64,000 bases of DNA from Calamus simplicifolius (lineage: Eukaryota > Streptophyta > Magnoliopsida > Arecales > Arecaceae): assembly GCA_900491605.1 (NCBI GenBank), contig UESW01001507.1, positions 62,001-126,000 of the forward strand, read 5' to 3'. The translations under genes were made by a program, and so were the position numbers. Position 1 is the stretch's first letter. The number at the start of each line of letters is the position of its first letter. The notes under the pieces are model-generated. The model made no database searches. It was given only the letters and a program-made list of their open reading frames with translations, and was not told the DNA's origin. Below are positions 60,701-64,000 of this stretch, one piece after another.

Positions 60701-61778
60701 TCTGCCTTTTCTGAAAAAATAAAACAAGCAACATTGAAACTTTATCCAAGCACCATGGTTTATCCTAAACAACCCTAGACTTGTCTGCTAAAATAGTGAC
60801 ATTTCTTGAACCCCTATGACTTTTGGATAATAAACTATTATGGCATCAGAGCATCATTACACACACACACTATATTCCCTTTAGAAAGTTGAAATGATTA
60901 GAAACTCTCCTTTCCTTCTAAAAATATTGTCATTGTTCACAGTATTCAGTGCGATACAAGCTTATGTTTCCCTTCAAAATCTGGTAGTCCATGGTAGAAA
61001 TGTCCGTCATTCAAGACCAACAACCTTTCCTGAAGTTTATTCAGCCACCATCATCCTAAGTGGGCTAGTCCTGGCAGGTTTCCCTAATTAACATTATAAG
61101 AACAATCAACATGAAGGCACAGTAGCTCATTTGAATTTCCCTTTGCGTTCTTATCTTACCAACAAACCTGACAAATTTAACTACTACTAATCTCCAACCC
61201 CTCCGCTCCCCTAAACAATAAGTGCTCCAGTCCCAAATCCAAGGCTCTCATTCTTCATTCATCAACATGACTGGTTTCCGAATCCATTATTCAGCATCTG
61301 CAATAATTACAACATTTAAATCTTCAATGTTGCAAGAAGAAAACTCCACCAAACTAATTAAACAAGCATTATCAACAATCAAACTGACAAAAGATATTTC
61401 TTGTGATATTATTGCCTCTAATCAATATGACCATGTGCACAATTCCCTCCAAAGAGCACAAGCACCAAATCCTCCTCTAAAGCTATTAAAAAAATAAACA
61501 GATAGAAAAACTTTAATTAATACATGAAGTTCTTTATCTGTTCCTCACACTAATCAAATTGCTTGTCACAGCTAGGAGTGACAATTTCTAACCTGAACTT
61601 TCTGGTTCACCAAAACCCATCAAGTTAAACAGGTTCAGATAAGAACTCCTATTTGGGTTGTCATGGGTTAGCGAAGACCAACCTGTTTTAAATGGGTTAA
61701 GTTTGAGTCTGATCCTTGAAACAATAGGCCACTATGGGTTGAACAAGCCCTTAAAGCCTAGCCCTAGGTCCTTGAGAT
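57778..61778. other. Intergenic, no supported gene
   Basis: Only short frames without domains (for example 115 codons at 59,422-59,769). (AT)n tract at 60,216-60,241. 58,930-59,260 is AT-rich with GCATGTTTGG-like ends suggestive of a small MITE, not delimited. A lone hAT-like end (TAGGAGTGACAATTTC) is at ~61,574. Confidence 0.4.
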
Positions 61779-62419
61779 TAGGGGTGCCAATGGGTCAGGC
61801 CAATTTGAAGCGGTTTCAGGTCAAAAAGAAACTCCTACCCAAACCCGACCCATTTGTAATTAGGTTGGAATATGTCAACCCATACCCGATCGATTTATTT
61901 TACACTAAACCCAGACCCACCAACCAACCCATCAGAGTGGCAATGGGTCGGGTCAGATCAGATTTGTGTTCAGATTTGGTTGAAGCGGGTTTGAGTGAGA
62001 AAAATCCCAACTGAAACCCACAATTAAAAAGGAGTACTAAACCAGCCTTGTAGACAACTAAAGCAATGAATCCCAACAAAGCCCGAAGAACAAGTAGTTG
62101 CATATCTTCCTGTAATTCTCTAGTAAATACAAAGAAATTGAAAATGTATATTAACACTCAAAATCCATTATAAACTTAAGCTAGTATAGCAAATTACCAC
62201 ATATATAAATAAATTCCCAACATTCTCAACCAACTTACCACATATCACAACTTACGCCGGTGACCAACCAAGTAGGGGATCTCAAACCAAACCCATCCAT
62301 TTATAAATAGGTTAGTTTCAAGTCAACCATTGATGATCCAAGTTTGAAAATGGCCAACCTGATTGTTTTGGGTGGGTTCATGCAGATTGGCGAGTCCGGA
62401 TCAGGTTTAGCCACCCCTA
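61779..62419. mobile_element. hAT-type MITE, 641 bp, with 8-bp duplication
   Basis: Ends TAGGGGTGCCAATGGGTCAGG and, inverted, TAGGGGTGGCTAAACCTGATCC. Flanks are CTTGAGAT (61,771-61,778) and CTTTAGAT (62,420-62,427), 7 of 8 identical. No transposase is encoded; short frames inside are not genes. Confidence 0.75.
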
Positions 62420-62499
62420 CTTTAGATAATGGTACAGGGCAGTGAGTCAGGAACTAGTCAGGCATGGTTTGGGTGATCATACAGGCAGTGCAAACCATG

Positions 62500-64000
62500 G
62501 TTAAAAGAATATATTGAAGAGATAAGTGGAGCATACAGCACACTCAAAACTCATCACATCTTCTCCACTTAAATATCTCTCTCTCTCTCTCATCTGAATG
62601 CCCAATCTTAGATCCTCTCTTCCCAGTTGCATATTGGTGCGGGCACCATGATCAAGCAGAGGATTCTTAACCCTCTGTGGATATCTGATTAGTTATGATT
62701 CAAGTCTTGAGTTGAAATAAAGTTTAGTTTATTTTGAGTCCCGTCCAGTTTATTTTATTCTAAATTGAGTCCTATCAGTTCAGTTTATTTTAATGTGAGT
62801 CCTGTAGTAAGTTCATCAGCTTACAAGAGGAGACATCAGTATTAGAGCAGAAGACAAGGCCATCACAGTCAGACAGACAGCTGCTAAATTCAAGTTGGTG
62901 CCACATCTACTTCAAGCAGCCCACATACCACCTAGCAGAGCAAGCAACCTTCCCGATCTGGATGATCATTTTCTCATCTGGCCGATGCCGATTTCACACC
63001 AAATCAAGCTGCCGCCAATTGCATCTACCGCTTTCCAAGATCACCTTCTCATCTAGACGTTGCAGATTTCATGCCAAATTAAGCTACTGCTGATTGCATC
63101 TCAATCATATCTCGAAGATCACCTGCCTCATCTGAACGCCACAGATTTATGCCGAATCCAGCTGCCGCTGATTGCATCTAGAAGATCACCTTTATCATCT
63201 GATGCTGCAGATTTCATGCCAAATTTGATTAGGGCGCTTTTTTTCTTCTCTCTTTCCATATCTGTATTTTCTTGGGCCCCAAGTCTCTTGCTCTATAAAA
63301 GAGACCCTCTTGTATGAATGATGTATCTTTTATTATTAATCAATTAATCCAAGTTTTGAGTTATTGTGATTTTTTAATTGGTTCTCCGGTGCTCTTGTTT
63401 CCCTCCTCCTATGCATGCCAACATCCCAAGTCTCCAGGAGAAACCCTGGCCGCCACCTTTGTCTTCCAATAGTGGACGCCCAAGAGCCCTTGGCCGCCCT
63501 CCCTTTATCTCTACTCCTTCCTTATCTCGTTACCTCTATTTTAAATTTTCTCTATTATTCTTTAACCCTTGTATGGTGATCTTGCATATCCCTCAGTAGC
63601 CACATCTAGGATTCAAGGTGATCGTCATCCAGGTCAGCGATACTTGGCCGCAGATCGTAGGCTCAAGGCTTGGTCATCTAGGACGCATCCGCCAAGCAGA
63701 GCAACCCCTTCAACACTTTGATCTTCCTTCTCTTGCAAGGTACACCCCTCTAATCTACTAGTAACTTTATTGTAGGAGAGCAAGCCCTACCGGGGCTTCT
63801 TAGCCTCGACGGTACTTCTTCTTTATTTTTTTAGGAACTGTTTCGCGTGCGGATTTACTGTGAATTTTCCTGAATCCCTCTTAGGCTATTACTTTGGAAG
63901 AATAATCAACTGCAATCATTAAACATTAAAAAAAAAATTTGCGTGCATGCGAATCGGTCCTGCATCACATATTATTTTATTTTTTTAAGGTATCTGATAT
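62500..64000 (+). mobile_element. LTR-like region with promoter and tandem repeats
   Basis: It carries three ~35-bp AGTTTATTTT..GAGTCC repeats (62,735-62,810), four ~70-80-bp repeats (62,970-63,235), then a TATAAAA box at 63,294-63,300 in the context CTCTATAAAAGAGACCCTCTTGTATGAATG. An LTR-like AT-rich tail (ATTAATCAATTAATCC) follows. This layout is typical of an LTR promoter; the element continues off the right edge and shows no coding region in the window. Confidence 0.45.
62970..63235. repeat. Four imperfect ~70-80-bp tandem repeats
   Basis: Units contain CTCATCTG, GCAGATTTCATGCCAAAT, AAGCTGCCGCTGATTGCATCT and AGATCACCT. The last copy is partial. Confidence 0.9.

Overview
The window is nuclear DNA of a flowering plant. 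Introns are plant-like and AT-rich, and the transposon families are plant ones (copia and gypsy LTR elements, Harbinger, a FAR1-type Mutator element, hAT elements, L1-type LINE tails). It contains a plant MYB-CC (GARP) transcription-factor gene and a plant-specific L34e-superfamily membrane protein gene. The repeat style suggests a monocot, possibly a palm, but I cannot prove that from sequence alone.

Layout. 1-1400: a PIF/Harbinger transposase gene, truncated. 1.5-13.4 kb: a nested pile. A decayed copia element (5' LTR ~1.5-2.16 kb, internal part 2.16-6.1 kb) has its 3' LTR split at ~6.48 kb by a ~6.8-kb gypsy-like element. The LTRs of that gypsy-like element (~6.49-7.4 and ~12.35-13.3 kb) are full of ~25-bp minisatellites, and it carries a further ~3-kb LTR-like block. 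A small terminal-inverted-repeat element sits in the copia 5' LTR within about 10 bp of the equivalent site. 13.4-15.4 kb: AT-rich spacer.

15,412-27,724: the most striking object, a ~12.3-kb Mutator-like element. It has ~400-bp terminal inverted repeats, a FAR1/MULE/SWIM transposase reading right, and a DUF1985-like plus Ulp1-type cysteine protease gene reading left so that the two converge. A 204-aa coiled-coil ORF lies only in the left arm. Three large tandem arrays are built on the heptamer CGACACC; the left and right arrays are inverted copies of the same ~120-bp unit, and a different ~112-bp unit fills the gap between the two convergent genes. Both main genes carry several frameshifts, so this copy is probably dead, but its architecture is readable.

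27.7-64 kb: the gene-bearing part. A six-exon MYB-CC gene (35,277-37,522, +) and a single-exon L34e-superfamily gene (44,327-43,656, -) are the only convincing host genes. Around them are a solo LTR related to the gypsy-like element, two L1-type LINE 3' ends with poly(A) (one with a perfect 9-bp target duplication), two hAT-like non-autonomous elements with near-perfect 8-bp duplications, a TIR element filled with a GGT-rich repeat, several AT and GA microsatellites, and an LTR-like promoter/tandem-repeat block at the right edge. Long stretches without coding signal (37.5-43.6, 52.4-57.0 and 57.8-61.7 kb) are marked as such.

The two host genes have no evident functional link. The MULE genes would have acted together: the transposase binds and cuts the ends, and the protease protein is a typical passenger of some plant MULEs whose role is unknown.
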